A stretch of 12,070 nt of DNA from an uncultured Oscillospiraceae bacterium. Lineage in GTDB: Bacteria > Bacillota > Clostridia > Oscillospirales > Acutalibacteraceae. Shown piece after piece: positions 1-6,670 of the stretch. The position numbers and the translations under genes are program-made. A model generated the notes under the pieces. The model saw nothing but the letters and a program-made list of their open reading frames with translations. It was not told the origin of the DNA and ran no database searches. Every line of letters starts with the position of its first letter. The first letter of the stretch is position 1. The DNA is taken from positions 1-12,070 of the forward strand of contig CABUYS010000034.1 in assembly GCA_902495835.1 (NCBI GenBank). The letters run 5' to 3'.

Positions 1-117
1 TATAAAAAGTTAAACCACGAATACCATATAGTATTTGTGGCAAAATGCTTTATGAATATAAAATATTAAAAATAGGAGCTATGTTTAGAAAATAAAGAAA
101 ATGAATTGAGATAACAG
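1..117 (+). pseudogene. Decayed IS200/IS605-type Y1 transposase (TnpA) fragment
   Basis: Translating from base 1 gives YKKLNHEYHIVFVAKCFMNI and then a stop at 67-69. The pattern K-x-N-x-x-YHIVF-x-x-K matches the start of Y1 (HUH) transposases of the IS200/IS605 family, which read like KWNCKYHIVFAPKYRRKVIY (family knowledge). Shifting frame at about 69 gives KIGAMFRK, stop, RK, stop, IEI, which resembles the following DIGAILRKLCEQKGIEI stretch with stops in it. No HUH motif or catalytic Tyr is visible, so the middle and end are gone or scrambled. Around 160-175 a possible NPFT-like C-terminal tail can be read, but weakly. The piece is inactive and its left part lies outside the window. Confidence 0.45.
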
Positions 118-239
118 TTAACATTTAAGAATATAACCCTATTTATGGATATCAATCAACGAATCCTTCACAAGCGTCACACCGTATCAGCCTTCTTTAG
201 AGGCGGCTAGTAGTACAGGGCTTTGCCCGTTAAAGAAAT

Positions 240-271
240 ACCTCCAGCTAGGCGCTGGGGGTGTTTATTTT
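240..271 (+). terminator. Rho-independent terminator-like hairpin
   Basis: ACCTCCAGC (240-248) pairs with GCTGGGGGT (254-262) over nine pairs including one G-U, with a 5-nt loop, followed by GTTTATTTT. It closes the transposase-remnant segment and could equally be the hairpin at the right end of an IS200/IS605-type element. It insulates the promoter at 406 from upstream transcription. Confidence 0.6.
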
Positions 272-405
272 GCATATAAAACTTAAATATTTTTCTTTTA
301 ACAATAAATAGTAAAAATTTTGTATCACAGTAATTATCGGCAAAAACAAAATTTACAAAGCACTCACAAACAAGCCTTGATCGGAATATTTATTATTTGA
401 AAATA

Positions 406-434
406 TTGACATATAATTAAGGAAAGTGTATAAT
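406..434 (+). promoter_or_regulatory. Consensus sigma-A promoter of the Gly-rich protein pair
   Basis: TTGACA (406-411), a 17-bp spacer and TATAAT (429-434) are a perfect match to the housekeeping consensus in both hexamers and spacing. Transcription should start near 441, giving a leader of about 28 nt. The leader contains AAAGGAGAGGG (452-462) ahead of the ATG at 469. Confidence 0.85.
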
Positions 435-468
435 ATAATTAATGAAAGGTTAAAGGAGAGGGTTTTAA

Positions 469-1479
469 ATGAAGAAAAAAACATTACTTAAGGTTTTTTC
501 AATGGCAGCAGTGATTTTAACATCTGTATCAAGTACTTTGAATTTTGTTAGTGCCGAAACTTTACCTTTATGCCCTGAGAGCAAAATAGTTGAAAAAGAT
601 TTAGAGAATAAATTTCATGTTAAAGATGAGGAAGAACTTTTAAATTGCATAAATAAAGCTCAAGACGGAGATACCGTAATTTTAGAAAGTGATATAACTT
701 TAAGAACCGTTGCTGAAATCAAAACATCAATATGTTTGGATTTAAATGGACATCAAATCTTTGCTATGAATCAAAACTGGATTAAACATAAAGATTGCAT
801 GGAATTCGTTGAAGGTGCTATTAAAATACGAAAGATAAATTTGCCCAGATTGGAAGTAATTGATAAGTGTGCGTGTTTTGGTTACGGTTATGATTCGAAA
901 AAAATAGAAGGTTATGTCAAATTAAAAATACAATACGACGATAATCTTAAAGTTACCATAAAAAACGGAAGTATTAAAAAACAAGATGGTAAAAACGGTG
1001 AAAACGGTAAAAGCTTTAAAAACCATAACGGTTATTGTTTTCACAACGGAGGAAGTGGCGAAAGAGTTAATCTCCCGGTTATAGTTTACTGCGGAACACT
1101 TAATCTATCTAATGTTAAAATAGAGGGCGGCAACGGCGGCAACGGCGGTGACGGTGCAAAACCCGATATGAGTTTAATGGAACTTTTTATATCAAATATA
1201 AAAGGCGGAAAAGGTGGAAATGGGGCTAACGGAGGTCTTCCTATACTTTATGATAAACACTGTAAGATTATTAAAGACGGAGAAACTAAGTTAATTAAAG
1301 GTACCCCTGGAAAAGGCGGAAAAGGTTATAAATTTGAAGGTACTGCAAATTTTTTTGCAGGAGAAGATTTAGATGGAGAAGATGGAAAAGACGGTAAAGT
1401 TTGTGCAGAGGATTACGATGAAGTTGTTGAAAGACCGGATTTCATATTGCAACCTGAATATTTTGAAGAAAGATTTTAA
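469..1479 (+). CDS. Secreted Gly/Asn-rich beta-helix-like protein A
   Basis: I do not recognise a named family; the function is unknown. The 336-residue product starts with a Sec-type signal peptide (Lys-rich n-region, hydrophobic core about 8-22, likely cleavage after VSA at 27-29). Residues 50-98 (DGDTVILESDITL, then SICLDLNGHQI) and 160-220 (LKVTIKNGSI, LNLSNVKIEGG) carry the short DLNGH and x-NGSI strands seen in right-handed parallel beta-helix (pectate-lyase-like) surface proteins. Gly/Asn-rich runs sit at about 220-230, 246-256, 280-286 and 298-310 and resemble glycine-loop insertions between coils. No LPXTG, membrane anchor or repeat binding domain is visible, so it is probably released or held non-covalently at the surface. 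The start is fixed by the signal peptide and AAAGGAG. It lies 91 nt upstream of its paralogue with no terminator between, so the two likely form one transcript. Confidence 0.8.
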   Translation: MKKKTLLKVFSMAAVILTSVSSTLNFVSAETLPLCPESKIVEKDLENKFHVKDEEELLNCINKAQDGDTVILESDITLRTVAEIKTSICLDLNGHQIFAMNQNWIKHKDCMEFVEGAIKIRKINLPRLEVIDKCACFGYGYDSKKIEGYVKLKIQYDDNLKVTIKNGSIKKQDGKNGENGKSFKNHNGYCFHNGGSGERVNLPVIVYCGTLNLSNVKIEGGNGGNGGDGAKPDMSLMELFISNIKGGKGGNGANGGLPILYDKHCKIIKDGETKLIKGTPGKGGKGYKFEGTANFFAGEDLDGEDGKDGKVCAEDYDEVVERPDFILQPEYFEERF

Positions 1480-1570
1480 AATCGTATATATTAAGACAAA
1501 TAAAAAATTCTGCAAAGTTATAATCAATTCAGAAACTTGTTTGACAGATTAAGAAAGAGGATTTAATAGT

Positions 1571-2527
1571 ATGAAAAGAAAAAAGGTATGGACTAAAGTT
1601 GTTTCGGTAGCGGCAGTAGTTTTAACATCCGTATCAAGTGTTTGGAATTTTGTTAATGCTGAAACTTTACCTTTATGTCCTGAGAGCAAAATAGTTGAAA
1701 AAGATTTAGAGAATAAATTTCATGTTAAAGATGAGGAAGAACTTTTAAATTGTATAAATAAAGCTAAAGATGGAGATACCGTAATTTTAGAGAGTGATAT
1801 AACTTTAAAAACCAACGCTGAGATTAAAACATCAATATGTTTGGATTTAAATGGGCACAATATTTTGGTTGATGATGATAAAGAAAATATGGAAAGGCAA
1901 GGTATCATTAAAATACGTAAAACCAATTTACCTTATATAGAAAAAATTGATAAATCGCCTAATCTTCCGCCATTACGTACAGTAGTGAAATGTTATGTAA
2001 AATATGACGACAAACTAGAAGTTACAATTAGAAACGGAACTATTAAGAGAGCAAACGGAGAAAACGGTAAAGACGGATGCGCGGCTTCTTATACTTTGCT
2101 TCGTAACGGAAGAGACGGCCATACTCCTAATCCTCCCATCAAACTTTACTGCGGAAAACTTATATTATCTAATATCAAAATAGAAGGCGGTAATGGCGGA
2201 AACGGGGGATATGGTTTTCGTGGAAGGATATACTTAAGTCCGTTTAAACTCAAGTCTCATTTAGAAACTCTTCGCAAATCGAATATAAAGGGCGGAGACG
2301 GCGGCAATGGCGGTGACGGCAGCTGTGCTGTAAGTTATGATAAGCATTGTAAGATTGTCGCAGACGAAAAAACGCAGTTGATTGAAGGTCTTCCGGGAAA
2401 AGGCGGAAAAGGCGGTTATTTTGCTTTTAGTTACATTATATATTCCTCTGGAGGTAGAGGAGAAGACGGTAAAGACGGAAAAGTTCAGGATGAAATTTTC
2501 ACAAGACCAGAATTTATAATGGTGTAG
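1571..2527 (+). CDS. Secreted Gly/Asn-rich beta-helix-like protein B, paralogue of A
   Basis: This 318-residue product is a tandem duplicate of the preceding protein. The signal peptide is similar (residues 1-30, likely cleavage after VNA). Residues 31-79 are identical to the first protein apart from one Gln/Lys change, and the DNA there differs mainly at synonymous sites. Beyond about residue 97 the two diverge strongly, with a shorter middle, but keep the same order of motifs: DLNGHNI, LEVTIRNGTIKR, YCGKLILSNIKIEGGNGGNGG, SYDKHCKIV, LPGKGGKGG and GEDGKDGKV. A beta-helix-like extracellular structural or adhesive role is inferred, not shown. AAAGAGG (1554-1560) lies 10 nt before the ATG. I see no promoter of its own, and the terminator at 2557 ends the pair. 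Conserved Cys residues (36, 61, 90, 194, 260) are shared with the first protein. Confidence 0.8.
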   Translation: MKRKKVWTKVVSVAAVVLTSVSSVWNFVNAETLPLCPESKIVEKDLENKFHVKDEEELLNCINKAKDGDTVILESDITLKTNAEIKTSICLDLNGHNILVDDDKENMERQGIIKIRKTNLPYIEKIDKSPNLPPLRTVVKCYVKYDDKLEVTIRNGTIKRANGENGKDGCAASYTLLRNGRDGHTPNPPIKLYCGKLILSNIKIEGGNGGNGGYGFRGRIYLSPFKLKSHLETLRKSNIKGGDGGNGGDGSCAVSYDKHCKIVADEKTQLIEGLPGKGGKGGYFAFSYIIYSSGGRGEDGKDGKVQDEIFTRPEFIMV

Positions 2528-2556
2528 ACTGGTGTTTGATTTTGTTAAATAATTAA

Positions 2557-2584
2557 GAAGAGCCTAAAATAGGGCTCTTTATTT
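2557..2584 (+). terminator. Terminator of the Gly-rich protein pair
   Basis: AAGAGCC (2558-2564) pairs with GGCTCTT (2573-2579), followed by TATTTGT. It sits 30 nt after the stop codon of the second secreted protein. Confidence 0.75.
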
Positions 2585-2597
2585 GTATATAGAAAAC

Positions 2598-2616
2598 CCC
2601 ACGATAGTTACGTGGG
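2598..2616. repeat. Small perfect inverted repeat
   Basis: CCCACG (2598-2603) and CGTGGG (2611-2616) form a 6-bp GC-rich stem with a 7-nt loop and no U-tract. Such hairpins occur at IS200/IS605 ends, and there is a decayed transposase at the left of the window, but I see no element attached to this one. Confidence 0.4.
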
Positions 2617-2622
2617 TCAATG

Positions 2623-2900
2623 GTAGCTTAAGCGATGTAAGGAGGACAAAAATTCCTTTTGATATAAGATAAATTAGCGGTCTGTAAGTTAATAAAAACA
2701 AATCAATCGAATGGGAAACAACTTCTTGTAACAGATATAAAAGAGCCGTTCGGTTCTTTTGTGTGAAAAATTATGTGATAGCCTCGCCGATGAGTAGAGC
2801 TTATAATGTCGCAACTTTTTTTATGCAAGATAGATTAGCGGTTTATATAGTGCTAAAAGCGGACCAAAATGAGAGTACTCAAAGCAAATGGAACAAAGTT
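2623..2900. repeat. Gene-free stretch with a diverged direct repeat
   Basis: The roughly 380 bases between the terminator at 2584 and the smpB promoter hold no open frame. AAGATAAATTAGCGGTCT (2666-2683) recurs as AAGATAGATTAGCGGTTT (2827-2844), 16 of 18 identical. Weaker matching flanks exist: GTAGCTTAAGCGATGT near 2623 against GTAGAGCTTATAATGT near 2794, and AATGGGAAACAA near 2710 against AATGGAACAAA near 2887. This suggests two eroded copies of one short unit of unknown nature. Confidence 0.35.
2739..2762 (+). terminator. Orphan terminator-like hairpin
   Basis: AAAAGAGCC (2739-2747), loop GTTC, then GGTTCTTTT (2752-2760) form nine pairs with one G-U, and the 3' arm ends in a U-tract. No gene lies immediately upstream, so it may end a small RNA or be a leftover of a lost gene. 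Confidence 0.55.
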
Positions 2901-2973
2901 TATTACATACAAAATAAAACTTCAAATACTACATAAATATCTGTAAAAATATTCCTTTTTGAATTTTATCGGT

Positions 2974-3002
2974 TTGACATCTATATAAATTTGTGATAAA
3001 AT
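2974..3002 (+). promoter_or_regulatory. smpB promoter
   Basis: TTGACA (2974-2979), a 17-bp spacer and TAAAAT (2997-3002) give a strong sigma-A promoter. Transcription would begin near 3009, leaving a very short leader of about 14 nt that begins at or just before the GGAGGGG ribosome binding site (3010-3016). Confidence 0.8.
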
Positions 3003-3022
3003 AATTGACGGAGGGGTGTAAT

Positions 3023-3490
3023 ATGAGTAAAGAATCAATCAAAACTATTGCTCGCAATAAAAAAGCCTCTCATGATTATTTTGTAATTGAAAGTATAGAG
3101 GCAGGAATTGAGCTAGAGGGAACCGAGGTTAAGTCACTTCGCAGAGGAAACGTTAATCTTAAAGACGCATGGTGTTCAGTTGTTAACGGAGAAATTTTTG
3201 CAAATGGAATTCATATTGGTCCGTATGAGCAGGGAAACATTTTTAATGTAGATTCTCGCAGAGTTAGAAAACTTTTAATGCACAAACGAGAGATTTCCAA
3301 ACTTTACGGTCAAACCAAACAGAAGGGTTATTCGTTGATTCCTTTGTCGGCTTATTTCAAAGGCTCGAATGTAAAGATTCAAGTTGGACTGTGCAAAGGT
3401 AAAAAGCTTTACGATAAACGAGAAGATATGGCAAGAAAATCTGCTCAGCGTGATATTGAAAGGGCATTTAAAGAAAAAAATCATTTTTAG
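3023..3490 (+). CDS. smpB: SsrA-binding protein SmpB
   Basis: SmpB binds the tRNA-like domain of tmRNA and delivers it to stalled ribosomes for trans-translation in the cytoplasm. The 155-residue product has the full family pattern in order: ARNKKASHDYFVIE, the GIELEGTEVKSLRRGNVNLKDAW block, HIGPYEQGN, RKLLMHKREISKL, a KGYSLIPLSAYFK segment and the C-terminal GKKLYDKRE followed by a basic tail that enters the decoding centre. Length is normal. The ATG at 3023 is chosen because GGAGGGG lies 6 nt upstream; a TTG at 3005 would put the ribosome site inside the gene. Its partner tmRNA is encoded 520 nt downstream on the same strand, a common arrangement. Confidence 0.97.
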   Translation: MSKESIKTIARNKKASHDYFVIESIEAGIELEGTEVKSLRRGNVNLKDAWCSVVNGEIFANGIHIGPYEQGNIFNVDSRRVRKLLMHKREISKLYGQTKQKGYSLIPLSAYFKGSNVKIQVGLCKGKKLYDKREDMARKSAQRDIERAFKEKNHF

Positions 3491-3506
3491 AAGGAGCCTT
3501 TTGATA

Positions 3507-4004
3507 ATGATTTTGAAATGTGAATTTTCAGGCTTGTTAAAAAAAGATTTAGATTTTTTCGATTCATACGGGAATATTATTTACAGCGTGGAAATACTAA
3601 AAAGATTTCGCTCACGCCCCGTGATGTATTTGAAGGATAAGTTTGGAAATTTGCTGTACTGGATGACTAAAAAATCTCAAAGGTTCCGCAGTGAGTACAT
3701 TGTTGATGATTTCGTAAATTATTCTTCAAAGTATGCATATTGTAAGGGAAGAAAAATTTATATTTTCCTAGAAGATGAATCTTGTGCATTAGTTTTGACC
3801 AGACATTTTTTAAAGAGAAATTTTGAAATATACTTGGGCAAAGAGTTGTTGCTTACAGCTTTTTCAGAAGGTATTTTTAGTTCTCATTATACTTTTGAAT
3901 TTCAAAGTGAAAAGTACACAGATTTGTGTATATGTGCAATTACCATTCTTTTCGATGTTATAAACAACGAGTTTATAACGTCTAGAATTCGTAGCGGATT
4001 TTAA
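3507..4004 (+). CDS. Small LURP-one/YxjI-like protein (tentative)
   Basis: This is a 165-residue cytoplasmic protein without signal peptide or clear membrane helices. The pattern resembles the LURP-one-related/YxjI (Tubby C-terminal-like) fold: strands with turn motifs (DFFDSYGNIIYSVEI, then VMYLKDKFGNLLYWMTKKSQRF) and a C-terminal helix (TDLCICAITILFDVINNE) like the ALAIAIALD helix of that family. The match is from memory of the pattern, so the family is likely but unproven, and its biochemical role is not known. AAGGAG (3491-3496) begins right after the smpB stop, and the ATG at 3507 is 10 nt from it; a TTG at 3501 is an alternative. It is probably read from the smpB promoter and ends 6 nt before the tmRNA, so transcripts could run on into ssrA. 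Confidence 0.6.
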   Translation: MILKCEFSGLLKKDLDFFDSYGNIIYSVEILKRFRSRPVMYLKDKFGNLLYWMTKKSQRFRSEYIVDDFVNYSSKYAYCKGRKIYIFLEDESCALVLTRHFLKRNFEIYLGKELLLTAFSEGIFSSHYTFEFQSEKYTDLCICAITILFDVINNEFITSRIRSGF

Positions 4005-4010
4005 TTAAAT

Positions 4011-4441
4011 GGGGGCGTAATGGCTTCGACGGGGAGCACGAGTTTAAGTAAGCGAGTAGCAAGGCGGAACTGCTTTAAAAGTCGCATTTTTCAATTAAAT
4101 GGAAACACAAATTATGGAGATAATCCAAAAAACAGCAGAAGCAGCGTAATTAATGGTAGCTTTGGAAGAAATGTCAAAGTTGTCGAAATGGCTGCAGTTG
4201 CTTAATTAGCCTTAATATTAGGCGACATCTTATTTTAGGTTACCGCGACTAACTTAAGGTGACTAACTAGCGGTGAACGTGAATCATTGATTTCCTCGGC
4301 TTTGATCATGAATTAGAGGATACTGTATTGTTGAGGTTTCCGTTGGACTCTCGATGCAGGAAATTTAATCATCGGATACACTCGTAGAAAGCTTAGGTAA
4401 ATGCTTTTCGGACAGGGGTTCGACTCCCCTCGCCTCCACCA
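4011..4441 (+). ncRNA. ssrA: tmRNA (one-piece), CCA encoded
   Basis: tmRNA rescues stalled ribosomes and adds a degradation tag, together with SmpB. The 5' end GGGGGCG (4011-4017) pairs with CGCCTCC (4431-4437), followed by discriminator A and encoded CCA (4439-4441). The T-arm AGGGG-TTCGACT-CCCCT sits just before. The 5' region has GGCTTCGACGGGG and a PK1-like segment (GCGG near 4065 with TCGC at 4082-4085). The resume codon is near position 91, as in other tmRNAs. At about 431 nt it is longer than the usual 350-370 nt. Two tag frames are possible. One starts at GGA 4101, begins GNTNYGDN, ends VVEMAAVA, and runs 34 codons to TAA 4203-4205. The other starts at GAA 4102 and encodes ETQIMEIIQKTAEAA, with TAA at 4147-4149. 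A hairpin GCCT-TAATATT-AGGC follows the later stop. Confidence 0.95.
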
Positions 4442-4479
4442 TACCGATACCTCAATCTAGATACAATGTAGTTTTTATG

Positions 4480-4524
4480 TAACGATTACTTCTTTAATTT
4501 TGGGAATAATCGTTAATTTTTTTG
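4480..4524 (+). terminator. ssrA terminator
   Basis: TAACGATTA (4480-4488) pairs perfectly with TAATCGTTA (4507-4515) across an 18-nt loop, followed by ATTTTTTTG. It lies 39 nt after the mature tmRNA end. The same arm sequence recurs as TAATCGTTAC at about 4541-4550. Confidence 0.7.
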
Positions 4525-4850
4525 TCTCTAAAAAATATAATCGTTACAAATTTGCACCCACAATTTAATAATCTAAACAGTTAAAAATTCATCAATTAAA
4601 GAGTTGATGGATTTTGTTATTTATATATTTCCATTAACTTTATGAAATCAAAACTACCACCAGCAGTCTTTTACAAATGTAAAATTCTACTCAAATATAC
4701 AGCTGCAAGTGAAGGGTTCAATGACTATATCGAACTTTTGTGTCTTTGCGGTGATGTTTAAACTTCCAAAATATTTGAAGGATACACATTAATAAATACT
4801 TTCTGTCTCTGAGAGCTTCATCCACTTCTTTTGCTATCATCCAAAACTTT
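4525..4850. other. Gene-free, apparently decayed DNA downstream of ssrA
   Basis: No intact gene is visible. A weak 9-bp hairpin lies at about 4588-4613 (ATTCATCAA with TTGATGGAT), followed by T-rich sequence. On the minus strand the part from about 4870 down to 4790 reads SLREANRKFWMIAKEVDEAL, which looks coding-like but has no start and soon ends. On the plus strand a short open stretch (ASEGFNDYIELLCLCGDV) ends at a TAA near 4760. I cannot assign either. Confidence 0.4.
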
Positions 4851-4861
4851 CGGTTGGCTTC

Positions 4862-5059
4862 CCTTAAACTTTCAAGAAGGCAGGTTTAACTCAACAAGAA
4901 GTAGCTATTTACTCTAATATTACTGAAAAAGCATATCAAAATTACGAACTGATGACGCGCAAACCAAAACTGGAAATTTTAATGAAAATAGCAGATACAT
5001 TCAACGTTTCATTAGATTATTTGGTAGGTAGGACAGATAATAAAGGAGTTAATAAATAA
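4862..5059 (+). pseudogene. Truncated XRE-family (Cro/cI-type) HTH regulator
   Basis: From 4877 the frame reads KAGLTQQEVAIYSNIT, then KAYQNYELMTRKPKLEILMK, then IADTFNVSLDYLVGRTDN, ending at TAA 5057-5059. This is the classic XRE helix-turn-helix: LTQQEVA and ITEKAYQNYE as the DNA-binding helices and the conserved tail LxIADxFxVSLDYLVGRTD. The same frame is closed upstream by TAA at 4865, and no start or ribosome site is present. The adjacent frame just before reads LKLSRR, which fits the expected N-terminal helix, so a one-base indel near 4876 plus loss of the start explains the break. Such repressors are typical of prophages and integrative elements. It is unlikely to make a functional regulator of the downstream operon. 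Confidence 0.75.
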
Positions 5060-5503
5060 TATAAAAGTTATGGTTCCGTTTCTACGATTGCAAAGGATAA
5101 TGGTTTTATCTTTTGCAGGGATTAAGTGTCAAAACTACTTAATTTTGCCATGACATTTTTCGCTTCATAAATCTTCCGTACAGCCATGTAAACTCTAACT
5201 AATAATTAAGTCAATTGGAGTTATAAACTTTGTAAAGGTGCCCCTTAATTCCCTAACTTAGACAGAAATATTTGTGTTTAACATATAATATCTTTTCACT
5301 TCCTTTCCAGTAGTTTGTTGTTGTATATACCCCTGGTTACACACGGATTTTGCTAGTAATCGACTAATATAATTTGTTTATTTAATTTTTTAGCATAGTT
5401 TAAGGTGTAATTTGTTGGGAAAGTATGTATTTGGACAAAGAACTTATTTGTTATAGGTAGGTCTCCTTACCAGTAGGGACATAAACCGATACTTTACAGC
5501 TGA
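5060..5503. other. Gene-free, apparently decayed DNA
   Basis: No open frame, RNA gene or array is recognisable here on either strand. A 22-codon minus-strand stretch (MAVRKIYEAKNVMAKL, from about 5186 downward) and another near 5340-5270 (IQQQTTGKEVKRYY) look mildly coding-like but have no support. The segment lies between two phage-type pseudogenes and is best read as the worn interior of the same element. Confidence 0.4.
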
Positions 5504-5871
5504 CTTAAAACAGGTAAACATAAATGGTATACTGGTAGAAATAAACTCACAATTTGGCATTATGATAAACCCAAGAAGAATGGAGAACACCCAACTATGA
5601 AACCTATTTCCTTGCTTTGCTATCCTATAAAGAATTCATCTGTGGTAAATAGTATCATTCTTAATACTTTTGCAGGCTCGGGAAGTACATTAATGGCTTG
5701 TTAATAAATTAATAGAATCTGCTACTGTATAGAACTCGACTCCCTAAATATGCATCTATAATTATTCGAAAATATGTAGAATTTTACGGCGATGAAGATG
5801 TGTTTTTAGTGCGTGAGAATAAAAAAGTATCATATTTAGAAATACTAAAAAATAAAAAGGCTTCAATTTAA
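5504..5871 (+). pseudogene. Remnant of a phage-type DNA adenine methylase
   Basis: The reading frame from 5507 gives KTGKHKWYTGRNKLTIWHYD, then KPKKNGEHPTMKPISLLCYP, then NTFAGSGSTLMAC, followed by two in-frame stops (TAA TAA at about 5701-5706) and RICYCIELDS. HPTMKP, the FAGSGST SAM-binding loop (motif I) and the IELD motif are hallmarks of the C-terminal half of N6/N4 DNA methylases carried by phages and conjugative elements. After about 5747 the sense continues one frame over (KYASIIIRKYVEFYGDEDVF) to TAA 5869-5871. The N-terminal half with the catalytic DPPY-type motif is absent. In total it has two stops, at least one frameshift and a 5' truncation, so it is dead. It would once have modified DNA of the host element. 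Confidence 0.8.
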
Positions 5872-6594
5872 ACAGTCTATAATTTACACAATAAATGTAG
5901 GTTTAGTTGTATCACTCAGAATATTTTAAATCATAGATCCGAAAAGATGACGTTAAAGTATTGCGGCATTGAAAAAGAAAAGAAATAAACTATGCTAAAA
6001 AGTCTAGCAGAATTATGGTAAAATTTAATTATGAAAAACTTTTTTGAAATACAGAAAAAGCATTAGATTTACCTATAAAAAATTAAAAATTTATGTTTTA
6101 TGAGGTAATAACAGATGAAAATAATGAAAATCAAAAAATCTGACGATATAAACGTTATTGATAAAATTTATGTGGTTCAGTCGAATCTGTAAAAATTAAA
6201 TAAATATTAAAAAATAATTTAGCGTATATGTTACTGATTTTTGCCAATAGATTTTTATAGCAAAGGCAGAATTGGCATAGGTTTGTTTTTTAATATGTAA
6301 TATATGTTTTAACAAATACTTTATGTGACAATTGATTCTTTCGATTTTTGATAATTATGCGGTAATAATGAAAATATAAATGTTTGAACATTTTGAAGAA
6401 ATAAATTTACATATTTTAAATTAAATATTTCAATTTGGCAGTTTTATATTATGATAACCTCAAACGTGCTATAGAAGTTTGATTTAGATTGATATTTTGT
6501 GTTTTATATGTTAAATTTATTGGATAATTGGTTGTTAAAATTTTTCCTAACATATTTTTTTCTATTCAAAAAAATAGAAATTAAATTTATGTTA
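5872..6594. other. Very AT-rich region without intact genes, upstream of the RiPP promoter
   Basis: No credible intact gene is present on either strand. Short open pieces occur, for example MKIMKIKKSDDINVIDKIYV from 6115, and FYEVITDENNENQKI in another frame nearby. They overlap, are interrupted by stops and lack a consistent frame. A low-GC inverted repeat TTTCTATT (6559-6566) / AATAGAAA (6573-6580) lies just upstream of the -35 element of the RiPP promoter and could be a regulator site or simply AT-rich noise. Confidence 0.4.
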
Positions 6595-6623
6595 TTGAAA
6601 CAGTAAATTAAATAAGTTATACT
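6595..6623 (+). promoter_or_regulatory. Promoter of the RiPP operon
   Basis: TTGAAA (6595-6600), an exact 17-bp spacer and TATACT (6618-6623) match five of six consensus positions in each hexamer. Transcription would begin near 6630, about 40 nt before the precursor ATG. A TATAAT at 6640-6645 has no matching -35 element and is a weaker alternative. Confidence 0.7.
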
Positions 6624-6670
6624 CAGTCTATCCTGCAGGTATAATTTGTAAGATTTTGGAGGAATTGGGT

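Noticed and set aside
1541..1569. TTGACA at 1541-1546 as a promoter for the second secreted protein
   Set aside because: A -10 box at the right distance would fall at about 1564, so transcription would begin after the start codon.
3384..3506. Upstream extension of the LURP-one-like gene into smpB
   Set aside because: The extension is out-of-frame smpB sequence; AAGGAG after the smpB stop points to the ATG at 3507.
4020..4205. 61-codon open frame starting ATG 4020
   Set aside because: It lies wholly inside the tmRNA. Only its 3' part, from 4101, may be read, as a tag, by trans-translation.
5736..5744. TCGACTCCC shared with the ssrA 3' end, as a possible attachment-site copy
   Set aside because: It is only 9 nt long and encodes the conserved ELDS residues of the methylase remnant; the flanks do not match.
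6656..6670. TTG 6656 as start of the RiPP precursor
   Set aside because: It would place the GGAGGA ribosome site inside the coding region; ATG 6671 has ideal spacing.
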